NCBI GenBank assembly: GCA_038496445.1
Contig: JALMLS010000548.1
Span: forward strand, 62,001-126,000
Direction: 5' to 3'
DNA length: 64,000 nucleotides
Source: Trichosphaerium sp. ATCC 40318
Taxonomy: Eukaryota; Discosea; Flabellinia; Trichosidae
Part shown: one piece after another, positions 1-14,121 of the stretch
Position numbering within the stretch: the first letter of the stretch is position 1
How the letters are laid out: each line of letters opens with the position of its first letter
Translations under genes and position numbers: made by a program
The notes under the pieces: model-generated
Seen by the model: only the letters and a program-made list of their open reading frames with translations
Database searches by the model: none
What the model was told of the DNA's origin: nothing

Positions 1-3000
1 ATAAATTACTGGTATGTTTCACTTGCTGGTTAGGGATCAGAAGTCGTCTCACTCTTTTTGTGCAGGTTTAATGTTAAAAAAGAAGAACTAAATGAACATC
101 TGCATAAAATCTTGCCTTTGCTGAATGATTATCTTCGCCTTACTGACACAGAAACTGAATCAGCTGCTTTGGGACAAAAAGAGGATATGGAGAAAATTGA
201 GCAAAACAAAGCAGCGGAAGAAAAGAGTGAACAGTACGAAGTCAAAATCAAAATCTTGAAATTGTTGGCAAGATTTGGAGGAGATAACATTAACTTGATA
301 AAAGATGTCAACCTCTCTTCAGTGCGCTTTTACTTAACAACCTTCATCCTGGTTTACTGAATTTACCACTGTTACTGACGCGTGATTTCTATAGGATTCA
401 GATTCAGCTATGGCATGGGATACAGTCAAACGTGTTGCGTTTTACCTTCCATTCCAAAACTTAAAACCAAAGTTGATGCTTGACGAAATGTTACCTCGTA
501 TTACTGAGCTTGCAGAGGTACATTCCACTTATTATACCACTCATTGCTCATTATTCCTTGTAGAACTCTAGCGACAGACAGACAAAGGTTGCTGCGTGTG
601 AATTGCTCCATTCACTCATACTATTAATGCTTGGTAGCAACGCAAAACCTAAACCTGTACGACCTTAACTTTTTTACTTGTCTCTGTTTTTATAAAGTCG
701 TAGGATCCTTTGTTTAAGTTGTATGGGAAACTATTCCCTGCAGGTAATATTACCCATCTAAGTCAATACCAAGTTTCTCACATACTTGTAGTTATAAGAC
801 TCGCTTGCGATGCTGAGCAAGTGGCTAGACAACTTTTTGAAGCATTGACAATGCAACTCATTCATTGGTTTACTAAAAATATGAAATTTGAAAACCCTGA
901 CACAGTAGCATTACTAGACTCAATAATAGAAGTAAGTGTTGGCAGCAACTAAATGGAAAATATGTATGTTTGTTAACCTTTTCGTTCTAGGCTGTTGGTG
1001 ATTCATCTAGCTCTGGATTACGGGATTTCGCTGCTAAATGTCTTGCTGAGTTTTTGAGGTGGTCTATTAAACAGAGAACAAAAAAGGTACTGGCTGAGTT
1101 TTATGAAGTGTTGTTTTCATTGTTCTTTTTTTGTCTAACTCATGTGATTAGCAACAAAAAGATAATCCGTTTAATGCACTTTCTCTATTCAAGAGACTTT
1201 ATAGTCTTGCACAACATCCTAACCCTTACAAACGCCTCGGATGTGCCCTTACTTTCAAGGTACATTAATACCGTTACATGCAACAATAACTTATCGGTCT
1301 TTTTTAATGAAGCAACTTTATCGTGTTTTCCGAGAGGAGGAAGCCCTAGTTGACCAATTTGTATTGGAAATGGCTAGTATTATGCTTGTAAGTATGCGTC
1401 TTGCTGCAACAGATCCAGATTCTGTTGGTACAGAGAGATTAGTCGGTCAAGTCCTTGAACATCTTGGAAAGATATTAAAACACTACAGAAAAAAGTTACT
1501 AAAACCTAACCCAAAACGTCGCATGCACAAGAACCTAGTACGCTCTTTTTAATTTACTTTATCTAGCTTACGTCTGCTGTTTAGATAAAATTTGTGGATT
1601 GGCTGTTCAAGGAAGTAGGACGCCAAGAAGAGTGTGTTAGGAGGACGGCATTTTCTTTGTTCCTTACTCTTGTAACAGCTATTCCAGGCACGTGTTTTTC
1701 AATCATATCCAAATAATTTTGTTTACATTCGTACAGAGGTTTCAACGCCAGCAGATTGGCTAGAAAGGAAGGTAACATCAAAAGGAAGTGCTTGGTTAGT
1801 AAAAATCTTTGAAGAGGACCTCATTGTGCGTTACATGTTTCTCTTCGTTCGAAAACTGACTTGCTTTTAACAACAGCCGCTCGATCCCAACACTATGAAG
1901 TATAGTCTTGCTATTAAGTCTCATCAAAGAACAGCTGGTTGTATGGATGGGTATGTTTGGATTCTATCTCATAAGATGATCGATCCACGACGTATTTTCG
2001 GAAAAGCAGAGGTAGAGTCCACGTTTAAGTTTATTGTTTTACTTACGCTGTTTTTTATAAGGGTTCTTCAAAAGTTGTAATTTTAGCACGTGATTTCGTA
2101 GCCAAGCTCGCTTCAGTACCATCTTCTCATGATACATTCAATTCATGGACTTTAACAGAGGTGGCGGAGTATAATAGATATAAATGCCAAGTATGTAGAA
2201 CAAAGCAATTTGCCGAGCAAAAACTGCTTTTAAATCTCAATCTTTTTTTTTTGCTTTCACTTTTTTGTCTAATACAAGAACATAATTAGGTAGTTTCACG
2301 GATATTCAAGCTATTCATTATATTCGTTGAAAAGTATAACTATGCAGATAAGCTTGCACGTGCAAAAATATTTGATAAAAAGTTATACACGCTTCTTTTC
2401 ACGTGTATGTTGGCTCCGCAAGATATTGGATTCCAACATGATAACCAAGAAGAACTAAAAAAGTTAATGATGATTACAACAAAGCTATGCAAACTACTAT
2501 CTAAGAATCTAAGCGAAAATTATAAGAAGATTATGATAGATTCACTTCGTGTTGTTCTATCAAACCCAGAAAGAAATATTACAAATGTTCAGTTTGAGCA
2601 TCCTCATTTGAAGAAGAATAATGAAGAAACTCGTTGTCTAGTATTCGGATACATAGCTCTACATTCTGTAGGTATCCTCGTTGATGCTTTGAGTACGTTA
2701 TAAAATGTCAAAAGGGCTGAGCGAACTTACAATTTCTTTAGAGAACAAAAATGCTGGACAGATTTTGTCTCAACATTTGTTGAGTAATGTGTTTTCTTGT
2801 AGTGAGGCTTATGAGCCTATAGAAATGGTTCTAGGTGGACATGTATTACAACTAGCTATGGCACTTAATCCCTCAGTGCAGGGGCTTATTAAGTTGCTTC
2901 TTGACGACAATACATCTAAGCAAGGATCTCAATCATCTCAACAACCAAATGTTTCTCTTCCTTCTATCGACTTGGGCAGTATTGATCAGCATGGTGTACA

Positions 3001-6000
3001 ACAAGTTCCACAAAATTTTATAGCTGCATACGCTGTTAAGAAAATTACAAAAGGAGAGTTGTTCTACAACAACTTTCGCGACCAGGTAAGCCCATTAGTG
3101 CTGACACGCATAAGATATTTTTTGTGGTTTACTTCGATAGCAAATAGTTTTCTTTGATTCACCTTCTTCTAAACTTACCTTACAGATTGATCATCAAATT
3201 ATAATCAGGTTCCACCAATTTGCTCCAATCATACTGTCTATCGTCCATAAGAATCAGCTCATTTTTCACATACTTTTGAGTTTAATTGATAGACATTTTA
3301 AGAATCCAAACCTTCCCTCGAAACCGTTTGTTGCGCAAGTACGTACTTGTAATAATAAGTTGAACATAATTTTACTTAATCCATGAATAGATGCTCAAAC
3401 ATTTCAGTAAAATATCAGCATGGATAAAGCCAGAAAGTACAGAAGAGCAAAAAAACAACATTTTGGAATTGACATATAAATTATTGAAACTCGATAAGAT
3501 CTCTTTCCTCTCCAGTGGGTTTCAGTTCATAACACAATTGATAAAGAATTTCTTGGCAAGAGGTAACGTTTACTTACATTTACACATACATTCTATTTAC
3601 ATGCTTAACTCTTAGACCTTGCCTTGTCCTTCAAATCAAACGTTTTGAATATTTTACCTTTTGTTCTTGTAAAAGGCAAGAAGCTTGATACTGTGCAAAA
3701 GTCTCTCAAGAATATGTTACTATACGACTTCCCTATGCAGTCAACAGAGTTACCAAAGGATTCCCCACTGTACTGTCGAACTATTTTAGATTTTTTATGA
3801 CCAACATTGGACTTACTCAATTTTTCCTTTTAGTTATGGTGATTATATCAGTTGCGTTGAGAAGCTCTTTTTGGCGCTTGTAGGGACAGGAAACTTGATA
3901 CTACTTGATATCATTTTACCTATTTTACGCGAACAAAATCACGTGATTCAAAAGAGTATTGACCATTACTTGACACTGTTTGTTAAAGCTGTTTCTGACG
4001 ATAATGCGAAAGATGCCTTTGATCTTTGTTTTGAGTACGTATTTCATTTTGTTTGAAAGCAAAAAACCTTCAGACTCTGTTCATAACATCGCCGTTTATT
4101 AGGTCTGCAATGGACGAGCAGTTGAGCGAAGAACTGCGTATTTCTCTTGTTTGTAAGCTATGTCTTCCGTTGATCCATAAAGTTAGTACAGTTAATGCGT
4201 TAGCTTTATTCAAACAGGTATTGTGATATTTGTTCAGGAAACAAAACATAACGTTGCGTGACACTTTATGTAGCATACAAAGACAATTATGTCCAAAATC
4301 GCTGGATTACTACCTACCGCATCACAGGATGACACAGTAATGTTAGACATGCTTTCAAAGACTGAGATTACAGATAGAATAGTGGCGTTCAACTTGTTGG
4401 AGGTGAGCACTTTTTCTTGTTTAACCTTTAAGCCAGTCACTTATGCGAACCAACACTAGGCTATGTTTCAAACACTACCAGCTGCATTAATTCGATCTAA
4501 ACTCAACCCTCTGTATTGTGAAAAAGCGAACCCTCAAGGTACTGAACTTACTCGTGCTGCGATGAGAGCAGCATATAGCGCAAGAGCGGACTCAGCTGTA
4601 CGTTGATGACTTCTGCCTTAATGATACTCACGTTTTGCTTTAATGCAGGAGCACATGAACTTGCCTAAAAAGTTTTTATTGGATTATCATCGTACTGCTT
4701 ATAATACACTTGCTGCTATTGTTATTGCTACACAGACAAAGGAGAAATTCTTTACTGTTTTTTGCTTCTCCGAAAACTATTCAAAGGATCCTGAGGAGAT
4801 TCTTTGGGACAATATTGTTGACTTGGAGGTAAAGTTTTGTTTTTTCACTTGCCACGTGTTTTTTTTGTTTGCACGAACGATTCTCGCTTTTTTCTTTCGT
4901 TTTTTGAAGAAACTGGATCGTAATATGTTGTTCTCACTCTGTTTTACATAACTCTCAACAAGTTTGATTCGAACGTTTGTTTTTTGTTAATCCCATTTTT
5001 AGGTGAGACACGATTTTGAAGTTGAAACCAATTTCCCTGTTGCTTCACAAAAAGTAGCATCGTTATTCTCTAGATCAAAGACAAAAGAAGATAAGGAAAT
5101 CAATACAGCGTATGGAGTAGTTTTTTTTAGTGATTGTTATAGTTGTTGATGTAAATACCTTTTAGAAAAGAATCTGATTGGCGATATATTTCTTCTCAGT
5201 ATCTTGCTGATAGTAGTCTTTCTCAAGCTGTTGAGAATAGCGCTTTCTTTGGATCTTCACAATCTCGAAAGAGCCTTGAAGATAGTAAAGACAAGGTAGA
5301 CGCCAGTAATATGGCTGTAGCTGCACCAAAGAAGAAGGATGAAGCGAAAAAACCTGAAGAACAAGTTGTTGATAGCGAGATTGAACTTGACAGTTTCAAT
5401 CTTAATCCTAGCATGTTCACAGTCCTTAATCTTATTGACCATCTACAAAAGAAGTTTGGTAGCACATATACTGACGATAAAATGCCAGAATGGATGGGAA
5501 AAATGCATACAAAACTGACTGACAGAGGAACACATCTAAACATAAAGTTATTCTTGGCAAAGATAGTAACTAACAGACCGGAAGTATTCATGCGTTATGC
5601 ATCAGAATGGTTTGTAGTTTATTTCGATTTGGTCCGAATACTCACTTGTACCACGTGATTTTAGGTTCAAACCATTGGTGGAGTTGATTATGCACAACAA
5701 AACAGGAAGTAGCGGCTTTAATTATTTCAATCGTGATATTTGTATTCTGTTTCTTAAGTACCTTATTCTTTTATCTTTATTACAAAGTCGTAGATTTAAC
5801 ACATGTAAGGTGGGATACATACAAACCAAAGCGGCCTGACACAAAGACACAAGCTTCGAAGTTTTTGGCAAGTCAAGGATTCGTTTAAATTTTTTCGTAT
5901 TCTCGTCAATCTTTTGCATCTCTTATACTTTTCTAGGAGTACTTGATGACTCACGCAATATTCCCAAGCCCTAGGATCGTTAGATCTAATTTACAGATTA

Positions 6001-9000
6001 TAAAGCTATTAGTTGAGCGATGGAAAGGTGCTCTTAAATTATCACGTGTGCGTCAATAAACACCAAATCGTGCATTGCTTGCGTAAACTTAATCTTTTTC
6101 TAAAGGTTGTGATTTTCGAATACATAAGCAGAGAGCTTGACAAGAAGCGCGGTAAGCTGTTCCGTTTAACTGGACTCCAACTCCTTGGCATGTTGCTCAC
6201 AAATGGGTTTGGGCTATACGATGTTGATGTGCGTAAATACGTATTAAAGTAGATAGCTTACTTATTCAGATGTACTACGGAATCTCAGAAGCAAAATTTT
6301 ACGACAAGCTTTTGAGCAATCTTCACTCCAAGAGAGTTTGTAGCTCGGCTGCAGAAGTACTCGGTCTTGCTCTTAAAAAGGATAGCGATGATATGATAAA
6401 TGATGAGTCCCATTTAGAGCAGTTGTTGAAAGACAAGGTGAGCCATAAAAAACCGCTTTGAATTTAAGTCACCAAAAATTAAGTGTCGCTTACTTTGTCT
6501 ATAGATAACGGGCTTGTTCCAACAAGCTAGATTTGAAGAAGCTATTCAGAGTCTAACAGCTATTTCTAAATATGTTCCTACATTCTTGGACCATTTCTTT
6601 CTTTACCTCTTCAACAACTTGAAAAAGTTCCGAGATAAACAGAGCGCATTGGCTTTAATTGAGCTTCGTGTTGATCAAATAGAAGATGGTTTCAAGAGCT
6701 TACATCCATTTTTACATGACCTTATTAGACAAAGGTACGTATTATTTTCACATGTGCTTGCACGTGATCATGCATTTTAAAGGCTAAATGATAATTAGGG
6801 ATGAACAAAACCAAACAATTACTTTACGTATCATACGTAAGCTTCTACCTACTATAAGTTTGGAAGATGCTAGCAACGCATTTTTGGATGACATTGTAGA
6901 GATTTTTGTCAACCATCCAAGTATTGAGTGTCGTGTATCCTGTCCTAAACAATCGTTTTTTTTGTTTCTCTCTTTTTTTTCTTTTAACTCTCAAAGGAAA
7001 TCTACTACGATATCCTAATATGGCTCTACAAGAAGAACCAATCGCTTCAAGATAATCAATTATTCAAGTTGAGTCTACTTCGTGGACTATCAGATGATGA
7101 GAAATCTATACGCGATAAGGTTCTTTCATTTTGGGACAACCAAGCTGGTATCTCCGATGATCCACAAAAACGTCTTTCCCAACTCATGACGGAATTGTAC
7201 GATCCAGGTACATACTATTGCTACAAAAATTGAGTTACGACTAACTTTGTTGTGCGTTATAGAGCTGGACGACCATTGGTTGGAATACACAAGTTCTTTG
7301 ATACTTGCATTGACATCTAGATCTATTGATTATGAGCGTGTAATCTTTGAGCATGCTCTCACTGACTGTCAATTCACGTGCGCTTGCCTTTAGTTTGATT
7401 TTATGTTAATGTTTTTGTTTTATAGAGAGTATCATATTGATACATCGTGGCAAGCCAAACAAGCACCAATGACTCCTTTGTTTTCGCCGTCCTCTCAGGA
7501 TTTTGATGTACAGTGCTTCGATATGAAATAGTATTCTTACGGTTTTAGGCGTTTTATTCACAAGACGGGGATTCTATGTCTCTGTCTTCATCTCAATCCG
7601 ATGAACTGGGTCCTGGTGGTTTGCGTATGACGCAAAACAATAATAAGTTCAGTCAGACACAAAGCACATTTGGTCAACCTATGAGTACAACATTTTTGAT
7701 TTTTCGATATTTTTTCAATCATTAATGTTTATTCACACTAGCTAATATGACGTTGACCCAATTTGGTGGATCGAGATACATAAATCTCATGCCTTCTTCG
7801 TCATCGCAGTCATCTGGCTTTAAAAAACCAATGGGACCACCAGGGCTTCCAAAAAAGAATGGCCCTAAGTCAAACAAGATGACGAATAACTCGAACTCTG
7901 GTAGCTCCTCTCAAAGTCAAGATTTTGCATCTGAGCGTCTTGTACGATTAGAAAGACGTTTTGAGAAGTCTCCAGCAGGTATGAGCGTTGTATATTTGGT
8001 ACTGTGTTCCTTATTTTTATCAAAAAGGACAATCAAGGTTTTTCTTCCGCCAGCAACATTTACAAAAAGAGAAAAGACGTTTGGCAGGACTTAAACGACA
8101 ACGACAAACGCGTCGTCACAAGGTTACAATATTTAGACAATACAGGTACTACTTTATTGTCTTCATATGTGGTCATCACTTAACACATTTAAAGGCAAGG
8201 AGAACTCCCTGATATTCAGTTAAAACCAAACGAAATTATTCTACCAATGAAAGCTTTAGCTACCAAAGACTCTAATTTAGCTCGGCTTTTACTGTCTCAA
8301 TTGATAATTCTTCTGTTTAATGGTAAGCCTTTTGTAGTTGTCTTAAGTAATTTCTCCTTAGAAGAGACACCTGATAGTATCATCAGTATGCTTGAAAGAT
8401 CGGCTAGAACTTCTGCACCTTTTGTAAACTGTTTACTGCGTGCTTGCTTCTCCATGAGTGATGTTACTATCCCACCAAAACTCGTAGGTGACGCTTGTTT
8501 ATCGTCAGATAATGCACATATTGGTATAACATTGTTGGAGAAACAAATTCTAGAAGAAGGCTTGAAAGGTAAGTGATAAGAGTTTTTGCAATCTTTTTTG
8601 TTAACTGGTCTTTTTTTTTTCGTAGAAAACAAAGATACACAGTTAACGAATGACTCATGGCTTCAGCTATCAAGACTCAATAAAGATCTTGGTAATGATG
8701 ACGTATTGTTGGGTATATTCGAGAAACACATTTGTAAGAATTACCTCACTAGTAAAGCACTAGAGTGCGAACTCAGAGGGTACAAAACATATTGTTGTTT
8801 GTATTTCCTTATTTTTCGCATGTAGATCGTACTCTGAAGCGCTACGCATTTATAGCGCCGCTATTGAGAAACTATGGGATCAAAGCACTGAATGGAAGGG
8901 TAGTAGACCAACACAGCGAGAACAGGACTTGTGGGAAGTGCGTAACCTTGTACCTAAGGTTAAACATAATGCTAATTTGTTTCTTCACTTCTAGAATGGT

Positions 9001-12000
9001 AAACTGGAATGTTTGTTTAAATTGACGCATTGGGAAACACTCTCGAAGACTGTTGATGCGGAAGTATCAGATCAAATGGATAATCTATGGGACGAATCAT
9101 ACCAAGTACTGCCTTTTGATCAAGACGTGATCTAACTTGAGTTTTTTTTAATCTAGTTTCCGTACTTGGATTACTTTATCAAGAGTAACATAAAACTGAA
9201 AGAGTGTTGGCCTGAGCTTTGGGATTTTATAGATACATCTGTGGTTAATCCTGATCGTAAAGATTATCTTGAAACCCTGTACATACCAGGTACACAGCAT
9301 CAAAGAACAAGCCAAAAAAACACTATCATGTCATTGTTCAATTTACTTATATCTTTCATAGAATTGGCATACATGAGTGTTGCCAGAGATGACATTACTA
9401 AAGCAAAACACTACATTAGTACGCTTGTTTGCTTTGGAAATTAATGCTTACCACCTGTTTTAAGGCCTCTTTTATCGACAATTTCTCAAAGAATGGAACT
9501 CTTTACCTACATATGCTATTGCTGCAAGACACCGTAAACTTCAGACACTTCAACGTGTCTTTGAAATTGATGAGGTGTTCAAATTTATGGGCTACTACAA
9601 AAACTTTGAGTCCATAGATAAGTTTAAAAACCTAATTAAAAAATGGTATGGGTTTGGCCAGTCACACCGAACAAGTCTTACAGTCATGATTGATTCAATA
9701 ACTTAATTCATTTGTTAAGGGAAAACCGTTATCCATCAGTAGATTTTGATAGTGTAAATGTATGGGATGATATTGTAGTTCAACGTATAACACTTCTTGA
9801 CAAACTCAAGAAACGGTATGTTTCATACCACGAACATGACATGGTAGTAGATGGCGAAGAGGTACAGCATATTACGATTTTTTTTGGCATCTTGAATCAC
9901 ACTCGTTCAAGGATAAGGACCCATTTGATATTATGGGTATGAAGCACGAGTTTATGAATGCGCATTCTCGTATTTATCGCCGTATGGCTACTGGTGCAAC
10001 TACACAACTCAACTTTATCGTACGTTAATTAACTACGATTTTTCTTTGTTGTTTTTGTAAAGCTAATGAGTAAATAATAGGTTGCTGAGAAATACTTGAA
10101 ACTGGCGCTTAAGACACAAAGCTTAATGAACGTTAAATTCAACTTTGAGTTTTTCCACTCTATTGTAAGCCTTCATTGCTTAAAGGCAAAACGCACATCA
10201 CATGTAAGTTTGTTTCACTACCTTTAGGATTTGTGTTTTAACATTATGCCTTTGTCTGCTTATTAACCGTGAAAAAAAATAGGAAAGTGTTGCGATTCAA
10301 AAGTATACAAAAGCATTAAAGTACATGGAAGATAAACGCGATGAAGAACAAATAGTAAATAATCCAGAGAATCAGCAACAATTCTTGCTTTTACAGGTTC
10401 GCTTTTAATTAAAGAATTGATCTTCTGCTCTGTTTTTGTGCTCCATAAAAATAACACGTGTTGATTCTCATGTGAAATTTACAGGGAGATATATTCAACG
10501 ACTTGAGGCATATTGCTAGAACAAATCCTGATGGTTTAACAAATTCGTTTAACGAGAATGATCTAGACTTTTTAAGAGGTCAACAAAGCCCAGGAGGTAC
10601 CATGAAATACTAGCGCTACATTTAGCTAACTCTATAACATCAGATAAACTTTTGTCAAAGGCGTATTCTTGCTATGACAAGGCTATTAAGCATTACGGAG
10701 TTGGAGCTCAAGATGTACTTTTTTTGTTGCTTGTATTGTACCTATTAACTTTTTAACTTAGGATGCTAGTGCTAAAGCACAGCTAAAGTTCGGTTTATTC
10801 TGTAATAGTGTTCTAAAGTATGCAGAACAAACAGGAAAGAATCTTAAATCAAAGACAACTTTTGAGAAAAAAGTAGTAAAGCTCATCTTGACAGCAATGC
10901 GTGCAGGAAACGTTACTGCTAGAGGTACGAGAGGAATCACTAGTAGTAAAGCGTATGACTAATATTAAATCTACTACAGATCATTTCCCACGGTTATTAC
11001 AGCTCATTGCTAACCATGATGATGTCGGACAAGTGTTCAATGAAGAAATAGAGAATGTTCCAAGATGGATGTTTTTGGGTTGGTTATCTCAAATGATGGC
11101 GCTTCTGTCACAACCAGAAGTATGTTTTCTTTTCTATCATTGTGTTATTATTTATTAACTAATATACCTATTAGGCTGTATACTTGATGCCTCTGCTTAA
11201 GGATATTGCTAGAATGTACCCTCAAGGTATATACTTCCCATTCAAAATATCCTCCGAAAACCTGCAATGGAATGTACAAAGATCAGCTCCTATCAGAGAA
11301 TTGAGTGCCATACTCAAGAATGATCTTTTGGATATGTTTGTTTCAGGTCTGGGTAAATTAACGCATCCAGAACATCGCTTCAAAGATTGGTTGGATGAAT
11401 TGAAGGTAAGTAACAAGTGTTACCGCTAATTCTTATATTCTCTTTTAGTCTCTTTTCGGTTCTTCAAAAACGAAGATGGTTCAAACGTGGAAGCTCGCGT
11501 ATGCTGGTATGTTTTTCCTTGCGTTTGTTTTTTTGGCCAGATCACGTGATATGTTTCAAGTTTTAATGTGTTGGTTTGTAGATTGCTTTGATGATAAAGA
11601 TCACAACTCTGGATCATATAATCTGGCTTTTGCTAAGAAATATGGTCCTAAAGTAAGCGCAAGTTTTGGTGGAGCAAGTACGTATTGTTTCTCAGTTTTT
11701 TCTTCCTTTTTATGTGCTACGCCATTGCTTCAATTAAACTCATAATAATCTATTATTAGATGGTTCGAAACTGCTTAAGATGAATGCAGCGCAGTTCACT
11801 AATGCTTGTCAAATTTATAATGATATGAGAAAAAATATGGGTCCAAGCAAAACATCAAAGCAAAGACTTACACAATTCTCAATGTGGCTTAAGTATTTTG
11901 ACAGCTCAAACTATCAAGATGATATAGAGTTACCAGGACAATACAGTGGTAGTAAAGAACCAAACATAAACCGCCACATCAAGATTTCTAGGTACATAAA

Positions 12001-13951
12001 AAAACCTCTAAAATGAGGGTTTTTTCACTTGACTGCTTCTTACTATTGGCTTGTAGTTTCGATGAGAGCCTACTTGTTATGGGTTCTATGAGAAGACCAA
12101 AAAGGCTTAAAATGCGTGGTAACGATGAGAAGGATTATCCGTACCTTATAAAGGGTGGTGAAGATCTTCGACTTGATCAGCGTGTTGAACAGTTATTCGG
12201 CGTTATGAACCAAATATTTAAGAAAACACCGGCTACATCAAAGCGTAAACTGCGTATTCATACATACCAGGTACTGATTTGGATATTCCCTTTTGGATAA
12301 TAATTCTGTTGAATCTCACAATACACGTGTTTAAGGTAATACCAATGACAAACAAAGTTGGTATCATTGAGTGGCTTAACAATACAAAACCACTTAAAGC
12401 AATCGTTGAAGAAGAATTAGAAAAACGTGGTGGTAAAGGAGCTCATATTTTAAAGTTACCTGCTGCTAAGATGCATGATCAATGGCTTAAGCAGTATGAA
12501 AAGAGGGCAAAACAGAAAGGTAAGTTTTTTGGTTCTTATTTCTTTCCCGTTTTTGTTCGAAAGATTTATGTTTCGTTAGTTACCTCTGTATCTGAATATT
12601 ACTATCTCATGTTCAAAAGCGCTACCAGAAAGGTAAGTATAAATAGCACACTACTAAATAAACACATATTTAATTTGTTTGTAGGAAACAATGTACAAGA
12701 TGAACAAACAATACGAGTCTGTTCCTTGGGATATTTTGCGTGCTGGTGTTTTATCACTTAGTCGCTCTCCTGAGGCATACCTTCAAATCCGAGAACACTT
12801 TGCTCGCACATTAGCTGTATTCAGCATAGGTTCTTATATTATTGGTACGGCTACATAGTACAATATAAACAACGATGAACTAATTATTTTTAAAGGTATT
12901 GGTGACAGACATCTTGATAACTTCTTATTGGACTTATCTAAGTACGTGTAACGCAATTGATAAAATAGAATTAATTTGTACTTGTTAAAATCTTATTTTT
13001 GCGTTTTTAGTGGTGGCGTAATTGGTATTGATTTCGGACATGCATTCGGTAGTGCAACACAGTTTTTGCCTATTCCAGAATTGATTCCATTCCGTTTAAC
13101 AATGCAGCTTCAAAATTTCCTAAAACCTCTTGATTCTCAAGGTCTTCTTAAGCACGATATGGTCCATGCACTATCAGGTACTTCAACCAGATCATTTTTT
13201 TGCTACATCGCCAATCATGTCTTTCTTTAACTTGTATCCAACTTGTTCGTTTACAGCTTTCTCCGTTCCAACTCAATGTTCCTTGAATAGTTTTTTCCGA
13301 ATTTGTTTTATAACTATGGAGGAGTGTTATCATATTGTTGTTTGGTTATTAACCTATCTGTTTTTTGTAGCATTACAAGGTGGTAAAGAAATTCTTCTTG
13401 GAACTATGGATGTCTTTATCAAAGAACCCTTACTTGATTGGGAAAAACTTGCCAGAAAGCTAGCTGCTGCTCAAGGCAGTAGAGGTATGAGTATAACCAA
13501 AACAGCCAATCAAAAGATTAAACCTGTATGTTTTATTAAACCAATTTGTAGGAAAACAAGAAAAGACTTGGTTCCCAAAGAAAAAGATACAAATCGCTAG
13601 AAGAAAGTTAGAATGTTATAATCCAGCTTTTGTTACTATGGCTGAATTGAAAGATTCTGTTCACCAGAAGCGTAGTTATTTGAACAATGTACTTAATATT
13701 GTATATGGAGATAAAAAGCACAACATAAGGTACAAAACGTCAAAGAAAATCATCAACGTGCACAGAAAAAGACTTGTTTTCTCCGCATTTTTTTCTGCCA
13801 AAAAAAAGGATTCATTTAACTCTTTGGGTTTAGGGCACAAACTGGAGAGATTTGTCCTTCTGTAAAGCGTCAAGTAGATTGTCTAGTAGATCAAGCAACG
13901 GATGATAATATTCTTGGAAGAACGTGGGGAGGTTGGGCCAGTTGGATATAA
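1..13951 (+). CDS. prkdc: DNA-dependent protein kinase catalytic subunit (5' partial)
   Basis: A very large PI3K-related kinase that, in other eukaryotes, binds Ku at DNA double-strand breaks and drives non-homologous end joining in the nucleus. The window opens inside the gene; coding resumes near 66 after an intron end. Dozens of short exons follow: helical repeats (66-6,950), a region like the DNA-PKcs-specific NUC194 domain (about 2,400-3,160), an SQ/TQ-rich stretch (7,460-7,980), the block with [12 protein letters not shown] near 8,195-8,240 that matches vertebrate DNA-PKcs closely, FAT repeats (about 8,600-11,990), kinase (12,057-13,480) and FATC (13,860-13,951). The kinase has [27 protein letters not shown] and [14 protein letters not shown], so catalytic loop and metal-binding DFG are intact. 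The end, [13 protein letters not shown], parallels the human ending and separates it from ATM, ATR and mTOR. No Ku gene is in the window. Exon borders are approximate; the identification is firm. Confidence 0.95.
7460..7980 (+). other. SQ/TQ cluster of DNA-PKcs (ABCDE-like)
   Basis: The exons here encode a serine-, asparagine- and proline-rich linker between helical repeats and the FAT region. About nine SQ or TQ dipeptides occur, including SSQDF, SSSQSDE, MTQNN, FSQTQ, LTQFG, SSSQSSG and SSSQSQDF. It lies just upstream of the RRFEK and [10 protein letters not shown] segments, the same place as the vertebrate ABCDE autophosphorylation cluster. SQ/TQ is the preferred target of PI3K-like kinases, so autophosphorylation is a reasonable inference. 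Confidence 0.75.
12057..13951 (+). other. PI3K-like kinase and FATC domains of DNA-PKcs
   Basis: Exons carry the nucleotide-binding segment [20 protein letters not shown], the helix [15 protein letters not shown], the catalytic loop [10 protein letters not shown] (12,898-12,940) and the metal-binding [10 protein letters not shown] (about 13,021-13,050). The region [16 protein letters not shown] aligns with the post-kinase part of human DNA-PKcs, and the final tryptophan-rich FATC ends at the TAA at 13,949-13,951. All key kinase residues that I can recognise are present. Confidence 0.9.
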
Positions 13952-14121
13952 AAAAAAGAATCCAAAAAATGTAAATAAAAAACTTATCCTACACTCTATC
14001 TATATCCTTGATTACAAAATAGTATCTTGTATAAAGAGGCCTTGTAAAATAAATTGACAAATTGCAAACCATTTATGCAACTGATTTGCTTCCAAGAGAA
14101 GAAAGAGGAGCAGAATTTTAT

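Noticed and set aside
2085-2095. CACGTGATTTCG as an intronic element
   Set aside because: Here it is in an exon of DNA-PKcs and encodes Ala-Arg-Asp-Phe, so it is explained by coding.
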